Shown: positions 53,300-62,663, numbered from the stretch's first letter. The stretch is 64,000 bases of DNA from Caenimonas koreensis DSM 17982 (GCF_009646335.1 NZ_WJBU01000012.1:62001-126000), one strand, 5' to 3'. The notes: generated by a model not told the origin, from the letters alone. Translations and numbers: made by a program.

Positions 53300-54181
53300 A
53301 TGAGTACCACTACACCGGGCACCACGCCCCACTACTTCGTTCCCCAGCCGTCGCGCCACCCGTTCATGGCGTCAGTTGGTTTGCTGGCCATCATCTTCGG
53401 TGCAGGGCAATGGATCAACGGCGCAGGCTGGGCCATGTACGTGATGCTGTTCGGCTTCCTGTGGCTGTTCACGGTGCTGTTCCAGTGGTTCAGCGAGGCC
53501 ATCGGAGAAAGCCAGAGCAACCAGTACGGCCACAAGGTGGACATGTCGTTCCGCTGGAGCATGAGCTGGTTCATCTTCTCGGAAGTGATGTTCTTCGGTG
53601 CGTTCTTCACAGCGTTGTGGTGGATGCGTTCGCACTCGGTGCCTGCACTCGGCGGTCTTGAGAATTCCCTGATCTGGCCAGACTTCAAGGCGGCATGGCC
53701 GAGTATTGCGCCTGGCACGACGGCTTCGCCCGCGAACATCATCGAGCCGTTCCAGACCATGACGCCGTTCTGGCTGCCAACAATCAATACGGCACTGCTG
53801 CTGTCGTCCGGCGTGACAATCACCATTGCCCACCATGCGCTGCGCGAGAACAAGCGCGGCCGCACCATTGCGTTCATGTGGGTCACCGTCCTGCTCGGCC
53901 TGACGTTCGTGTGCGTGCAAGGCTACGAATATTTCCACGCCTACCATGAGCTGAATCTCAAGCTCACGTCAGGCGCCTATGGCTCGACCTTCTACATGCT
54001 GACGGGCTTCCATGGCTTCCATGTGCTGGTCGGCATGCTGATGCTGTTCTTCATCACGCTGCGCCTGATGAAGGGCCACTTCACGGCAGATAACCACTTC
54101 GGCTTTGAAGGCGCTGCCTGGTACTGGCACTTCGTCGACGTGGTGTGGCTGGGCCTGTACACGCTGGTGTACTGGCTGTAG
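53300..54181 (+). CDS. ctaE: Cytochrome c oxidase subunit III
   Basis: 293 residues, seven membrane helices. Typical blocks: WSMSWFIFSEVMFFGAFFTA with the conserved Glu, HHALRENKRG, GYEYFHAYHELNLKLTSGAY, LTGFHGFHVLVGMLML and AAWYWHFVDVVWLGLYTLVY. Contains no redox centre; stabilises subunit I. Ends 25 bp before a terminator hairpin. Confidence 0.97.
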   Translation: MSTTTPGTTPHYFVPQPSRHPFMASVGLLAIIFGAGQWINGAGWAMYVMLFGFLWLFTVLFQWFSEAIGESQSNQYGHKVDMSFRWSMSWFIFSEVMFFGAFFTALWWMRSHSVPALGGLENSLIWPDFKAAWPSIAPGTTASPANIIEPFQTMTPFWLPTINTALLLSSGVTITIAHHALRENKRGRTIAFMWVTVLLGLTFVCVQGYEYFHAYHELNLKLTSGAYGSTFYMLTGFHGFHVLVGMLMLFFITLRLMKGHFTADNHFGFEGAAWYWHFVDVVWLGLYTLVYWL

Positions 54182-54205
54182 GCGATCCGCTGCAATGCCA
54201 ACAAC

Positions 54206-54229
54206 AAGGGCCGCGATAGCGGCCCTTTG
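54206..54229 (+). terminator. Terminator after ctaE
   Basis: AAGGGCCGC, loop GATA, GCGGCCCTT then TTG; closes the structural cox operon. Confidence 0.8.
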
Positions 54230-54288
54230 TCATTCATTCACCCTGCGAGATTCCACCCCATTGCACTCAACGTGGAACCATCGCTGCG

Positions 54289-54510
54289 TCACCTGCTCAA
54301 TGGAATACCTGTCGGCTGGATGTACCCGAGCTTCCATGCCACCAGAATGCAGATGAACAGCAGCACAGACAGCCCGATGCGAAACGTCAGCGCCCGGACC
54401 ATGTTGTTCGACTTCGCCTTGTCGCCCTTGCCGCCGCGCATCATGAAGAACAGCGCTGAGCCGAGGCTTGCGACAATGGCCAGGAAGGCAAGCAGCACGA
54501 TGTATTTCAT
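54289..54510 (-). CDS. Twin-transmembrane protein (DUF2909)
   Basis: 73 residues. Two membrane helices (MKYIVLLAFLAIVASLGSAL and LTFRIGLSVLLFICILVAWK) joined by a short basic loop with MMRGGKGDKAKSNNMVRA, the DUF2909 pattern. Always close to SURF1/cox genes in this group, here divergent from the SURF1 gene with 15 bp between. Function unknown; a link with oxidase assembly is inferred from context. Confidence 0.85.
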   Translation of the reverse strand: MKYIVLLAFLAIVASLGSALFFMMRGGKGDKAKSNNMVRALTFRIGLSVLLFICILVAWKLGYIQPTGIPLSR

Positions 54511-54525
54511 GGAAGCGATTATCCC

Positions 54526-55269
54526 GTGAGCACGAAGCGCACCGGGCGGTTCTGGCTGGCGACCATTGCCTCATTAGGGGGGATCGCCATCACGATCGCG
54601 CTCGGCTTCTGGCAGTGGGGCCGCGCTGCGCAAAAAGTTGCGCTGCAGGTGAGCATCGACGAGCGCAGGAGCATGCCTGCGATCGACAGCAAGGCATTGC
54701 TGGGTGCGAAGTCGCTGGCCGACATCGTTCATCGCCCGGTGCTGCTGCGTGGCACCTGGCTGGCTCGCTACACGGTGTTTCTCGACAACCGGCAAATGCA
54801 GGGCCACCCTGGCTTTTATGTCGTCACGCCACTCCAGCTCGAAGGCAGCGGCATACCTGTGCTGGTCGAGCGCGGCTGGGTGCAGCGCAACTTTGTCGAT
54901 CGCGAAAAGCTGCCGGCCATCGAGACGCCGGCTGGCGTGGTCGAGCTGCGCGGCCGGGTAGCCCCGCCGCCTGCCAAGCTTTATGAATTCGCCGGCGCAG
55001 CGCAGGGGGCGATCCGGCAAAATCTCGATCTGGCGCAGTTCCGCGCCGAGACCGGCCTGGCGCTGCCCAGCCTGGCCGTCCAGCAAACAGGCGATGCCTC
55101 GCAGGGTCTGCTGCGTGACTGGCCCCAGCCGGGCAGCGGCTCCGAAAGAAACTACGGCTATGCGTTCCAGTGGTGGGCCATCGCCTTCGTGATTGCATTC
55201 CTCTATGCCTGGTTCCAGTTCATCGTCCCGCGACAGCGCTCCCGCCGCCAAGCGCGCCACCATGCTTGA
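54526..55269 (+). CDS. SURF1 family cytochrome oxidase biogenesis protein
   Basis: 247 residues, GTG start. Two membrane helices at the ends (FWLATIASLGGIAITIALGF and YAFQWWAIAFVIAFLYAWFQ) with a periplasmic domain between. Signatures: LGFWQWGRAAQK, HRPVLLRGTW, QGHPGFYVVTPLQ, VLVERGWV and the C-terminal ERNYGYAFQWWA. SURF1 helps insert haem a into subunit I. First gene of the haem A/copper assembly operon; the next gene overlaps its end by 8 bp. Confidence 0.93.
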   Translation: MSTKRTGRFWLATIASLGGIAITIALGFWQWGRAAQKVALQVSIDERRSMPAIDSKALLGAKSLADIVHRPVLLRGTWLARYTVFLDNRQMQGHPGFYVVTPLQLEGSGIPVLVERGWVQRNFVDREKLPAIETPAGVVELRGRVAPPPAKLYEFAGAAQGAIRQNLDLAQFRAETGLALPSLAVQQTGDASQGLLRDWPQPGSGSERNYGYAFQWWAIAFVIAFLYAWFQFIVPRQRSRRQARHHA

Positions 55270-55954
55270 CGAGCCGCTCGGCCTGACGGTGCATACGCTG
55301 CCTGCTCCGCAGGAGGCAGCTACTGCCGATAGCAAACGCACGGCAGTGGGGCGGCTGAAGATGCTGCTGGTGCTTGCCGTGTGCGCCGCGCCGGTCATCG
55401 CGTCCTATTTCACGTACTACGTCGTGCGGCCCAACACCAAGAGCAACTATGGCGAGCTGGTGGAGCCGCAGCGGCCACTGCCTGCACTGACGGGCACGAC
55501 GCTCGATGGCCGGCAGATCGCGTTGCCGTCACTGCGCGGCCAATGGCTGCTGGTCAGCGTGGCGGGTGGTGCATGCAATTCGCTTTGCGAGCGCAACCTC
55601 TATCTGCAGCGGCAGCTGCGGGAGGGGCTGGGCAAAGAAAAAGACCGTGTTGATTGGGTGTGGCTCGTGCCAGACGACGCGCCGGTCAGGCCCGAGCTGA
55701 CGCCCGCCCTCGCACAGGCCACTGTGCTGCGTGTCGATGGCGCGCAGCTGAGGCAATGGCTCTCACCAGCAGCGGGCCACACGCTGGAAGACCACCTCTT
55801 CATGGTGGATCCGATGGGTAACTGGATGATGCGCTTTCCCGCTTTGCAAGGCGCCTCTGTGGACGTCACAGCCGCCAGGAACATGAAGCGCGATGTCGAA
55901 CGGCTGCTGCGCGCATCCGCCTCATGGGACCAACCGGGCCGCAGCCCCAAGTGA
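55262..55954 (+). CDS. SCO-like thioredoxin-fold protein of the cox assembly operon
   Basis: 230 residues from the ATG at 55262, overlapping the SURF1 stop by 8 bp. One N-terminal membrane helix (LLVLAVCAAPVIASYFTYYV), then a thioredoxin-like domain. The copper-site pattern of SCO proteins is kept in altered form: Cys105-x3-Cys109 in GACNSLCERN, and a later His178 in LEDHLFMVDPMGNWMM, which lines up with the DHSAxxYLxDxxG of SCO1. It is often left as hypothetical. A copper chaperone or thiol reductase for the CuA site is the likely job. Confidence 0.75.
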   Translation: MLDEPLGLTVHTLPAPQEAATADSKRTAVGRLKMLLVLAVCAAPVIASYFTYYVVRPNTKSNYGELVEPQRPLPALTGTTLDGRQIALPSLRGQWLLVSVAGGACNSLCERNLYLQRQLREGLGKEKDRVDWVWLVPDDAPVRPELTPALAQATVLRVDGAQLRQWLSPAAGHTLEDHLFMVDPMGNWMMRFPALQGASVDVTAARNMKRDVERLLRASASWDQPGRSPK

Positions 55955-55956
55955 TC

Positions 55957-57114
55957 ATGGCGACGCAACCTTTGCTTGATCTCTCGCCCGTGCTGCACGT
56001 CATGCTGATGGGCCTGGTGGTGGCGCTCGGGCCCATCGCATGGGTGTGGGTGCGCAACCCGAAGGCAGTCGCCACACGACGCCTGCAAGCGCTCACGCTG
56101 ATCACACTCTTTCTCACGTTCGATCTCGTGCTCTTCGGCTCATTCACGCGCCTGACTGACTCGGGCCTGGGCTGCCCCGACTGGCCCGGCTGCTACGGCA
56201 ACGCCAGCCCCACGGGCGCGCATGAGGAAATCAGCCGCGCGCAAGCTGTGATGCCGACAGGACCCGTGACGCACGCCAAGGCGTGGATCGAAATGATTCA
56301 CCGCTACCTCGCGACCGGCGTTGGTGTGCTGATCGCCACGCTCGCGCTGACTACGTGGCTGGAGCGCCGCCGCAGTGGCGGCACGATCCATCCGTGGTGG
56401 CCGACTGTCACGCTGGCATGGGTCTGCGTTCAGGGTGCGTTCGGCGCTTTGACTGTGACGATGAAGCTCTTCCCGGCCATCGTCACCCTGCATCTGCTGG
56501 GCGGTGTTGTGTTGCTCGCGTTGCTGTGCAAGCAGGCGGTTGCCTACGCGCAGGCTGAGCGGGGCACACCGGCAACATCCGTCAGCGCGGGCTTGAAGGG
56601 ATTGCTCATCGCGACGACCGCTGTGCTCTGGCTGCAAATTGCATTGGGCGGCTGGGTCAGCACCAACTACGCCGTGCTCGCCTGCACCGAATTCCCGAAG
56701 TGCCAGGGCAGCTGGTGGCCTGCGATGGACTTCTCGCAGGGCTTCGAAGTGTGGCGTGCGCTCGGGCTCACGTCAGCGGGTGACCACATCAGCTTCGCTG
56801 CCTTATCGGCGATCCACTATGTGCACCGGCTGTTTGCCTATGTGGCCTTCGCTTTCATCGTCGCGCTGGCCATCCAGCTGAACAAGGCCAAAGTGCTGCC
56901 GCTGCAGACGCGATGGCTCGTCGCGCTGGCGTTGATGCAGCTGGTCACGGGCTTGTCGAATGTCGTGCTCGACTGGCCGCTCGTCGCTGCCGTGCTCCAC
57001 ACGGGCGGTGCTGCGGCCCTGGTGGTTGTGCTGACATGGACTCTCTGTGAGAGCAGGGTTGCCGCGGGCGCGCTGGCAACTGCGGCGTCCAACGCGCGGA
57101 GGTCGATCGCATGA
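55957..57114 (+). CDS. ctaA: Haem A synthase (COX15/CtaA)
   Basis: 385 residues from the ATG at 55957, two bases after the previous stop codon. Eight membrane helices. Converts haem O to haem A. Haem-ligand histidines lie in [34 protein letters not shown] and [10 protein letters not shown]; the [20 protein letters not shown] block with its Cys pair and the second [13 protein letters not shown] loop are typical. Overlaps ctaB by ATGA. Confidence 0.95.
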   Translation: MATQPLLDLSPVLHVMLMGLVVALGPIAWVWVRNPKAVATRRLQALTLITLFLTFDLVLFGSFTRLTDSGLGCPDWPGCYGNASPTGAHEEISRAQAVMPTGPVTHAKAWIEMIHRYLATGVGVLIATLALTTWLERRRSGGTIHPWWPTVTLAWVCVQGAFGALTVTMKLFPAIVTLHLLGGVVLLALLCKQAVAYAQAERGTPATSVSAGLKGLLIATTAVLWLQIALGGWVSTNYAVLACTEFPKCQGSWWPAMDFSQGFEVWRALGLTSAGDHISFAALSAIHYVHRLFAYVAFAFIVALAIQLNKAKVLPLQTRWLVALALMQLVTGLSNVVLDWPLVAAVLHTGGAAALVVVLTWTLCESRVAAGALATAASNARRSIA

Positions 57115-58019
57115 GCGCCGCCAGCCAGCCCCAAGTGCAGCCGCTGCACGTGCCGCGGTGGCGGCAGTTCTATTCGCTGATGAAGCCGCGCGTGATCCAG
57201 CTGATCGTGTTTTGCGCACTGATCGGCATGGTGCTGGCCGTGCCCGGTATTCCTTCACTCGACAACCTGCGTGTGGCGCTGATTGCCTGCGCTGGCATCT
57301 GGCTCGTCGCCGGCGCTGCGGCCGTCTTCAACTGCCTGGTCGAAAAGAGCATCGACGCGAAGATGCGCCGCACCTCGTGGCGCGCAACGGCCAAGGGCGA
57401 GATGAGCGACTGGCAGACGCTGCTGTTTGCCGCGGTACTGTGCGCCATCGGCTCGTACATGCTCTATCGCTGGGTGAACCCGCTCACGATGTGGCTCACC
57501 TTCGCCACGTTTGTCGGCTATGCGGTGATCTACACCGTGATCCTCAAGCCGCTCACGCCGCAGAACATCGTGATTGGCGGTGCGTCAGGCGCGATGCCGC
57601 CGGTGCTCGGCTGGGCCGCCATGACGGGCGATGTCGGCCCCGAAGCCTTTATCCTGTTCCTCATCATCTTTTTGTGGACGCCGCCGCACTTCTGGGCGCT
57701 GGCGCTGTATCGCGTGGAGGACTATCGCAAGTCCGGCCTGCCGATGCTGCCGGTGACGCATGGCAATGAGTTCACGCGGCTGCAGATTTTTCTCTACACG
57801 CTCGTGCTGTTTGCCGCCTGCCTCATGCCCTTTGCTTACGGCATGAGCTCATGGCTGTACCTGGTCGCGGCGGTGGCGCTGAGCGTGGGCTTTTCCTGGT
57901 ACGGCTGGCGCCTGCTGCGCGAGTATTCCGACGCGCTGGCACGCAAGACATTCCGCTTCTCCCTCATCCACCTGAGCCTGCTGTTTGCAGCGCTGCTGGT
58001 GGATCACTACCTGTTCTGA
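57111..58019 (+). CDS. ctaB: Protohaem IX farnesyltransferase (haem O synthase)
   Basis: 302 residues. UbiA-type prenyltransferase with about nine membrane helices. The prenyl diphosphate site is [16 protein letters not shown] (N-x3-E-x3-D); the second loop contains [16 protein letters not shown], and [20 protein letters not shown] and [15 protein letters not shown] are COX10 signatures. Supplies haem O for CtaA. Confidence 0.96.
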   Translation: MSAASQPQVQPLHVPRWRQFYSLMKPRVIQLIVFCALIGMVLAVPGIPSLDNLRVALIACAGIWLVAGAAAVFNCLVEKSIDAKMRRTSWRATAKGEMSDWQTLLFAAVLCAIGSYMLYRWVNPLTMWLTFATFVGYAVIYTVILKPLTPQNIVIGGASGAMPPVLGWAAMTGDVGPEAFILFLIIFLWTPPHFWALALYRVEDYRKSGLPMLPVTHGNEFTRLQIFLYTLVLFAACLMPFAYGMSSWLYLVAAVALSVGFSWYGWRLLREYSDALARKTFRFSLIHLSLLFAALLVDHYLF

Positions 58020-58023
58020 CCTT

Positions 58024-58617
58024 ATGAAACGCCGTCACGTCATTGCCTCATTTGCCGGCGTTGCCTGGCTCGCCGCGCTGTCCGCGTGCACCGAGGCCAA
58101 GCCGCAATTCAAGAGCATCGACCTGACCGGCGCCGACTACGCGAAGGACTTCAAGCTCACCGATGCGAATGGCGCGGTGCGCACGCTCAAGGAGTTCAAC
58201 GGCAAGCTCGTCGTGATCTTCTTCGGCTATACGCAGTGCCCCGATGTCTGCCCCACCACGATGGCCGAGCTGGCCGAGGCCAAACGCATCATGGGCAAGG
58301 ATGGCGAGAAGGTGCAGGGCATTTTCGTGACGGTCGACCCTGAGCGCGATACGCCCCAGGTGCTCAAGGCGTACATGGGCAACTTCGACCCGACGTTTGT
58401 TGCGCTGCGCCCCGCGCCCGAAGAACTCGCCGGCGTGGCGAAGGACTACAAGGTCTTCTACAAGAAGGTCGATGGCAAGACGGCCACGAGTTACACCATG
58501 GACCACTCCGCGGCGAGTTACGTGTACGACACGCGGGGCAACCTGCGGCTGTACACGCGCTACGGCAGCGGAGCGCAGGCCCTCGCGTCAGACCTGCAGC
58601 TGCTGCTCAAGAGCTAG
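58024..58617 (+). CDS. SCO1/SenC copper chaperone (lipoprotein)
   Basis: 197 residues from the ATG at 58024. Signal peptide ending in the lipobox LSAC. Thioredoxin-like fold with the CuA-delivery site CPDVCP (Cys72, Cys76) and His161 in TMDHSAASYVYD; VTVDPERDTPQVLKAYM is a family block. Inserts copper in subunit II. Last gene of the assembly operon, six bases from the convergent Bug gene, with no clear terminator. Confidence 0.95.
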   Translation: MKRRHVIASFAGVAWLAALSACTEAKPQFKSIDLTGADYAKDFKLTDANGAVRTLKEFNGKLVVIFFGYTQCPDVCPTTMAELAEAKRIMGKDGEKVQGIFVTVDPERDTPQVLKAYMGNFDPTFVALRPAPEELAGVAKDYKVFYKKVDGKTATSYTMDHSAASYVYDTRGNLRLYTRYGSGAQALASDLQLLLKS

Positions 58618-58623
58618 GCAGAC

Positions 58624-59622
58624 CTATTCGACCTTGATGTTGCGCTGGGCGATCACGCCGCCGAGCAACGCAGTGTCTGCCTTGATGCGATTGGCCAGAC
58701 CTTCCGCCGATGTGCCTGCCGTCTGCCAGCCTTGCTGGAACAGCTTGGCGCGCACTTCCGGCGAGCGTGCAATTTCACCGATCAGGCGCGACAGCTTTGC
58801 AGCGATGGGCTTGGGCATGGTGGCGGGCGCTGCAGCGGCCGTCCAGATCTCCAGCTGAAAGCCGCGCACGCCGCCTTCGTCAAGGCTCGGGTACTCAGGC
58901 ACCAGCGTGCTGCGTCCTGTTGACGTGACGCCAATCGCCTTGAGTTTGCCCGCCTTGATCTGCGGTGAGGCAAGGCCCGGCGGCAGCAGCGCGAGCTGCA
59001 GTTGCCCGCTGATCATCGCGTTGATCACCTGCGGGTTGCCGGGGTAGGGCACATGCACGGGATCGATGCCGGTCTTGGTCTTGAGCAGCTCCATGCCGAT
59101 GTGTCCCACCGTGCCGACGCCGGGCGTGCCGTAGCTCCACGTGTTGCCGGCAGTGCGCGCAGCCGCAATGAATTCCTGCGCGGTGTTGCCCGGCGCATTG
59201 GCCGGTGCCGTGAGCAAAAGCGGCGCCGTGCCGATTAGGCTGAGCGGTGCCAGGTCTTTGAGGGGATCGAATGGCGTTGCCGGGTTGAGCAGCTTCGCGA
59301 TCGTCATGTTGCCGTTGATCATCACGCCGATCGTGTGGTTGTCCGTGGCCTTGGCCACCATGTCGGCGGCGATGTTGCCGCCGGCACCGGGCTTGTTTTC
59401 CACGATCACCGGCTGTCCAAGTGCCTTGGACAGTGGCTCGGCAATGGTGCGCGCCACGAGGTCGGGTGTGGAGCCGCCGGGAAAGCCGACGAGGATGCGG
59501 ACTGTGCGCGTGGGCCACGCTGCGTCGGCGTCTGCCTTGGCGGCCTTCTGGGCGAGTGCGGTGGTGCCGACGGCGGCCAGTGCGAGCGCCAGCACAGTGC
59601 GGCGCATGAGGTGAGTGGTCAT
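58624..59622 (-). CDS. Bug-type (TctC) periplasmic solute-binding protein
   Basis: 332 residues. Signal peptide LALALAAVGTTALAQK. Family blocks: WPTRTVRILVGFPGGSTPDL, QPVIVENKPGAGGNIAADMV, GTVGHIGMELLKTKTGIDPV, HVPYPGNPQVINAMISGQLQ and KLKAIGVTSTGRS. Binds carboxylates or aromatic acids for tripartite tricarboxylate transporters; such genes are expanded in Comamonadaceae and Alcaligenaceae, often as orphans, as here (no TctA/TctB). Ligand unknown. Confidence 0.94.
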   Translation of the reverse strand: MTTHLMRRTVLALALAAVGTTALAQKAAKADADAAWPTRTVRILVGFPGGSTPDLVARTIAEPLSKALGQPVIVENKPGAGGNIAADMVAKATDNHTIGVMINGNMTIAKLLNPATPFDPLKDLAPLSLIGTAPLLLTAPANAPGNTAQEFIAAARTAGNTWSYGTPGVGTVGHIGMELLKTKTGIDPVHVPYPGNPQVINAMISGQLQLALLPPGLASPQIKAGKLKAIGVTSTGRSTLVPEYPSLDEGGVRGFQLEIWTAAAAPATMPKPIAAKLSRLIGEIARSPEVRAKLFQQGWQTAGTSAEGLANRIKADTALLGGVIAQRNIKVE

Positions 59623-59706
59623 GGATCGGACTTCCTTGGTGTGGTCAGTGCGGCCGTCATGGCGGCTGCGAACGACATCCTAGCGCGTGTGGTCCACTGC
59701 GGCGGG

Positions 59707-61458
59707 TCAGAAGTTCAGTGGGCGTATGAGTTTGCGGGCATCGGGGCGCATCGAATCGAGCCCGTCCACCAGCCATTGCAAACTCCCTGGCGCATCCCGT
59801 TCGCCATCGGGAAGCATCGCGACAGTGATATGGAATTTCAAAGTCGCCGCAGGCGGTAGTGCGTCGTTGGGTCGCAGCCCGCTCGCAACGAGCTGCTGCG
59901 CGCGGCTCATGGCAATTTCGGCGGTTGTAGGCCCTTCGAGCAGCAGCGCGAAGTCGTGACTGCCGACGCGCGCCGCCAGGTCGATATCGGTGATCGCATG
60001 CCGCAGATGCGAGGCGGCGACCACCAGCATGCGCTCACCGGTCTCGCGACCGAACTCCTCGATGATCGCGTCGAAATTCGAGATGCGGGCAGCCAGCAGC
60101 GCGCACGGGCGTTTCAGGGTGCGCGCACGCGCGATGGCGTCGTCGAGCCGCTGCAGCAGCGTGCGCTGATGGGCTATGCCGGTGAGGGCGTCGTTGTGCG
60201 ACAGGGCGGCCGCGCGCACGCGCGACTCGCGGCGGCGGTTGCCGCGCAGCGTGAGCGCATAGAACAGGATCGGCATCTCCACGGCAGCACCGATCGCGAG
60301 CGCATAGCGCGTCAGGCCACTGGCCGGCATCAGGTTGAGGCCGCGGGCCACCGGGAAGAGCGCCATCACGACGACAGGAACGAAGCCGAGCGCAATGAGC
60401 CGGATGTACGGGTCGTCGCCCTTGATCCAGACCATTGCGATGAGTCCGGCCACCGTCACCAGCGACAGGACCGCAAGCACCATCACCACTGCAAACGACG
60501 TGCGTGTGAGCAGCCACGTGTCGAGCGCGACGGCGGCCAGCAGCGCAAGGATCAGCAGCCACACGAACATGTCGAGCACCTTCGAGAAGCGGCCCGGCTC
60601 CGTCACCGTCCGGGCGAACCACAGCGCGGCTGCGCCCGATATGCCGGGCAGCACGAATGTCGCGACCTCGTTCCACTTCAGCATCTCATTCCAGATGTGC
60701 TGCGCCCCGACACCGAGGTAGGCGAGCTGCCCGATGGCCAGGGAGCCGACGTACACGGCATACACAGCGAAATTGCGGTCGCGATAGGCAATCGCATTGG
60801 CTGCAGCCACCAGCGTGATCAGCAAGGCGAGGCCGAAGTACGCGCCCAGCAGGAACTGCTCGCGCTCGCGCGACGCGACGAGTGCTGCCTGGTCATAGAG
60901 CGCCACAGGTGTCGCGAAATCGACGCGTGCGTGCTCCACGCGCAGGAAATGGCGCACAGGTTCCGTGCCCGCACTGGAGAGCTCGAACGTCGGGAAGCGC
61001 CCTGGCACGGGCCAGTCGGACACGGCCTTCACATCGCCCGCCTCCTGCTCGACCCACTGGCCATCTGCGCCCCGGTAAAACAGTTGTGCGCGATCCAGGC
61101 CCGACGACTGCAGCTCGATGAACCAGCGCTTGCGTGTGGGCAGCACCGTGTCAAAGACGATCCACATCGCTTTATTGCCGTCGAGGTTGTATGAGCTGCC
61201 GGGAACACGCAGTTGCCACGGCAGCGTGTCGGCGAGGGCGGCCGCCTCGACTTGTTCGACGGGCCGCTTGCCGGTGTCGTCGATCCAGAAACGGCTGCGC
61301 GAGTCCAGGGAGATCACGCGCTCGCCCGCGCCGAGCACGATGGCAGCCGGAGCGGGCGTGGCGGTGGATGGCGTCCCCTGGGCGCCCGCCATGCCCATCG
61401 AGCACAGCCACCACAACACTCCTATCCAGCAGGAGATGGTTGTCGTTGTTCGTCCCAC
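59707..61458 (-). CDS. 7TM-DISM sensor protein with degenerate GGDEF domain
   Basis: 583 residues. Signal peptide, extracellular 7TMR-DISMED2-like beta domain (about 40-195), seven membrane helices (about 205-400, beginning LLGAYFGLALLITLVAAANA), then a GGDEF-fold domain (about 420-560). The active-site motif GG(D/E)EF is replaced by GSHDF in LAARVGSHDFALLLEG, and the first metal site reads ARISNFDAI. Diguanylate cyclase activity is therefore unlikely. It may bind GTP or c-di-GMP or act as a dimer scaffold. No partner gene is adjacent; it lies downstream of rpoH in the same direction. Confidence 0.82.
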   Translation of the reverse strand: MGRTTTTISCWIGVLWWLCSMGMAGAQGTPSTATPAPAAIVLGAGERVISLDSRSRFWIDDTGKRPVEQVEAAALADTLPWQLRVPGSSYNLDGNKAMWIVFDTVLPTRKRWFIELQSSGLDRAQLFYRGADGQWVEQEAGDVKAVSDWPVPGRFPTFELSSAGTEPVRHFLRVEHARVDFATPVALYDQAALVASREREQFLLGAYFGLALLITLVAAANAIAYRDRNFAVYAVYVGSLAIGQLAYLGVGAQHIWNEMLKWNEVATFVLPGISGAAALWFARTVTEPGRFSKVLDMFVWLLILALLAAVALDTWLLTRTSFAVVMVLAVLSLVTVAGLIAMVWIKGDDPYIRLIALGFVPVVVMALFPVARGLNLMPASGLTRYALAIGAAVEMPILFYALTLRGNRRRESRVRAAALSHNDALTGIAHQRTLLQRLDDAIARARTLKRPCALLAARISNFDAIIEEFGRETGERMLVVAASHLRHAITDIDLAARVGSHDFALLLEGPTTAEIAMSRAQQLVASGLRPNDALPPAATLKFHITVAMLPDGERDAPGSLQWLVDGLDSMRPDARKLIRPLNF

Positions 61459-61490
61459 CCGGCCATTGTCACAGCATCGCGATGCCGCGG

Positions 61491-61520
61491 GAAATAAAAA
61501 AGCCCGGCGGCGCCGGGCTT
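61491..61520 (-). terminator. Rho-independent terminator after rpoH
   Basis: On the minus strand AAGCCCGGC, loop GCC, GCCGGGCTT followed by TTTTATTTC; 28 bp after the rpoH stop codon. Confidence 0.92.
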
Positions 61521-61548
61521 AATGTTGAAGGCCTGATGGCCCAGGCGC

Positions 61549-62481
61549 TCAGGCGTAGGCCGCAAGAGCCTTCTTCATTTTCTTCATTGCTGCCGATTCG
61601 ATCTGGCGGATGCGCTCTGCGCTCACGCCGTATTCGGCAGCCAAGTCATGCAGCGTCAGGCCGCCCGAGCCGTCGTCATTGACCTTCAGCCAGCGCTCTT
61701 CCACGATGCGGCGGCTGCGGTCGTCGAGTGTTGCCAGTGCGGCGGTGATGCCGTCGGTGGCCAGTTCGTCGCGCTGGCGCGATTCGATCATCTGCGTGGG
61801 CTCATGCCCCACGTCTGCGAGATAGGCGATCGGGCCGAAGGCTTCATCACCCTCATCGCTGGGCGAGGGGTCGAGCAGCACATCGCCACCGGCCATGCGC
61901 GCTTCCATCTCGATGACTTCTTCGCGCTTGACGTTCAGCTCGCGCGCCATCGTCTCGATCTGCGAGTCGGTCAGGCTGTCGCGATGCGTCTGCACGCCTT
62001 CGTCGTCCTTGAATCCCTGCTTCATCGAGCGCAGGTTGAAAAACAGCTTGCGCTGCGCCTTGGTCGTCGCGACCTTGACCATGCGCCAGTTCTTCAGGAT
62101 GTATTCGTGGATTTCGGCCTTGATCCAGTGCAGCGCATAGCTCACGAGGCGCACACCCTGGTCAGGGTCGAAACGCTTCACCGCCTTCATCAGGCCGATG
62201 TTGCCTTCCTGGATCAGGTCGCCGTGCGGCAAGCCGTAACCCAGGTACTTGCGCGAGACCGACACTACGAGGCGAAGGTGCGACAGCACCAGCTTCCCGG
62301 CCGCTTCGAGATCGTTTTCATCACGCAGCTTGCGCGCGAATTCCTGCTCCTGTGCCAGCGTCAGCATGGGCAGGCGGTTCACGGCGGAGATATACGCGTC
62401 CAGATTGCCCAGCGACGGAACAACTGCCCACGGATTGGCTACAGCCAGCGCGGTACCCTGGGATGCCAAAGGTGTCGACAT
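61549..62481 (-). CDS. rpoH: Heat-shock sigma factor RpoH (sigma-32)
   Basis: 310 residues from the ATG at 62481, chosen because GAAAGGAA precedes it and because the predicted transcript start (near 62505) leaves almost no leader for an alternative ATG at 62499. Region 1.2 NLDAYISAVNRLPMLTLAQE, region 2 with LRLVVSVSRKYLGYGLPHGD and LIQEGNIGLMKAVKRFDPDQ, the RpoH box QRKLFFNLR, region 4 with LHDLAAEYGVSAERIRQIES. Regulated by a perfect CIRCE operator just upstream, so HrcA probably controls it. Confidence 0.96.
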   Translation of the reverse strand: MSTPLASQGTALAVANPWAVVPSLGNLDAYISAVNRLPMLTLAQEQEFARKLRDENDLEAAGKLVLSHLRLVVSVSRKYLGYGLPHGDLIQEGNIGLMKAVKRFDPDQGVRLVSYALHWIKAEIHEYILKNWRMVKVATTKAQRKLFFNLRSMKQGFKDDEGVQTHRDSLTDSQIETMARELNVKREEVIEMEARMAGGDVLLDPSPSDEGDEAFGPIAYLADVGHEPTQMIESRQRDELATDGITAALATLDDRSRRIVEERWLKVNDDGSGGLTLHDLAAEYGVSAERIRQIESAAMKKMKKALAAYA

Positions 62482-62511
62482 GCGGGGAGTTCCTTTCATA
62501 TAGGGAATGGG

Positions 62512-62541
62512 ATATTAGCACTCGGTTAGACGGAGTGCTAA
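62512..62541 (-). promoter_or_regulatory. Probable rpoH promoter overlapping CIRCE
   Basis: Minus strand: -35 TTAGCA (62541-62536), 18-bp spacer, -10 TAATAT (62517-62512), transcript start near 62505. The -35 is the first half of the CIRCE arm and the -10 overlaps the other arm, so HrcA would block polymerase directly. Confidence 0.55.
62515..62541. promoter_or_regulatory. CIRCE operator (HrcA binding site)
   Basis: TTAGCACTC, nine bases (GGTTAGACG), GAGTGCTAA: an exact match to the consensus inverted repeat for HrcA. It lies 34 bp upstream of the rpoH start codon. Confidence 0.97.
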
Positions 62542-62663
62542 CCAGCAAGTTCACCCGAAGCATAACGAAATTAAGGGTTATCCCGGCAACCAAAAGGTCA
62601 TTTTGCGGGCCGGCTAACCCCCGCCTCACTAAGACTACTTATGGGTTACAGCCGGATGGTCGG

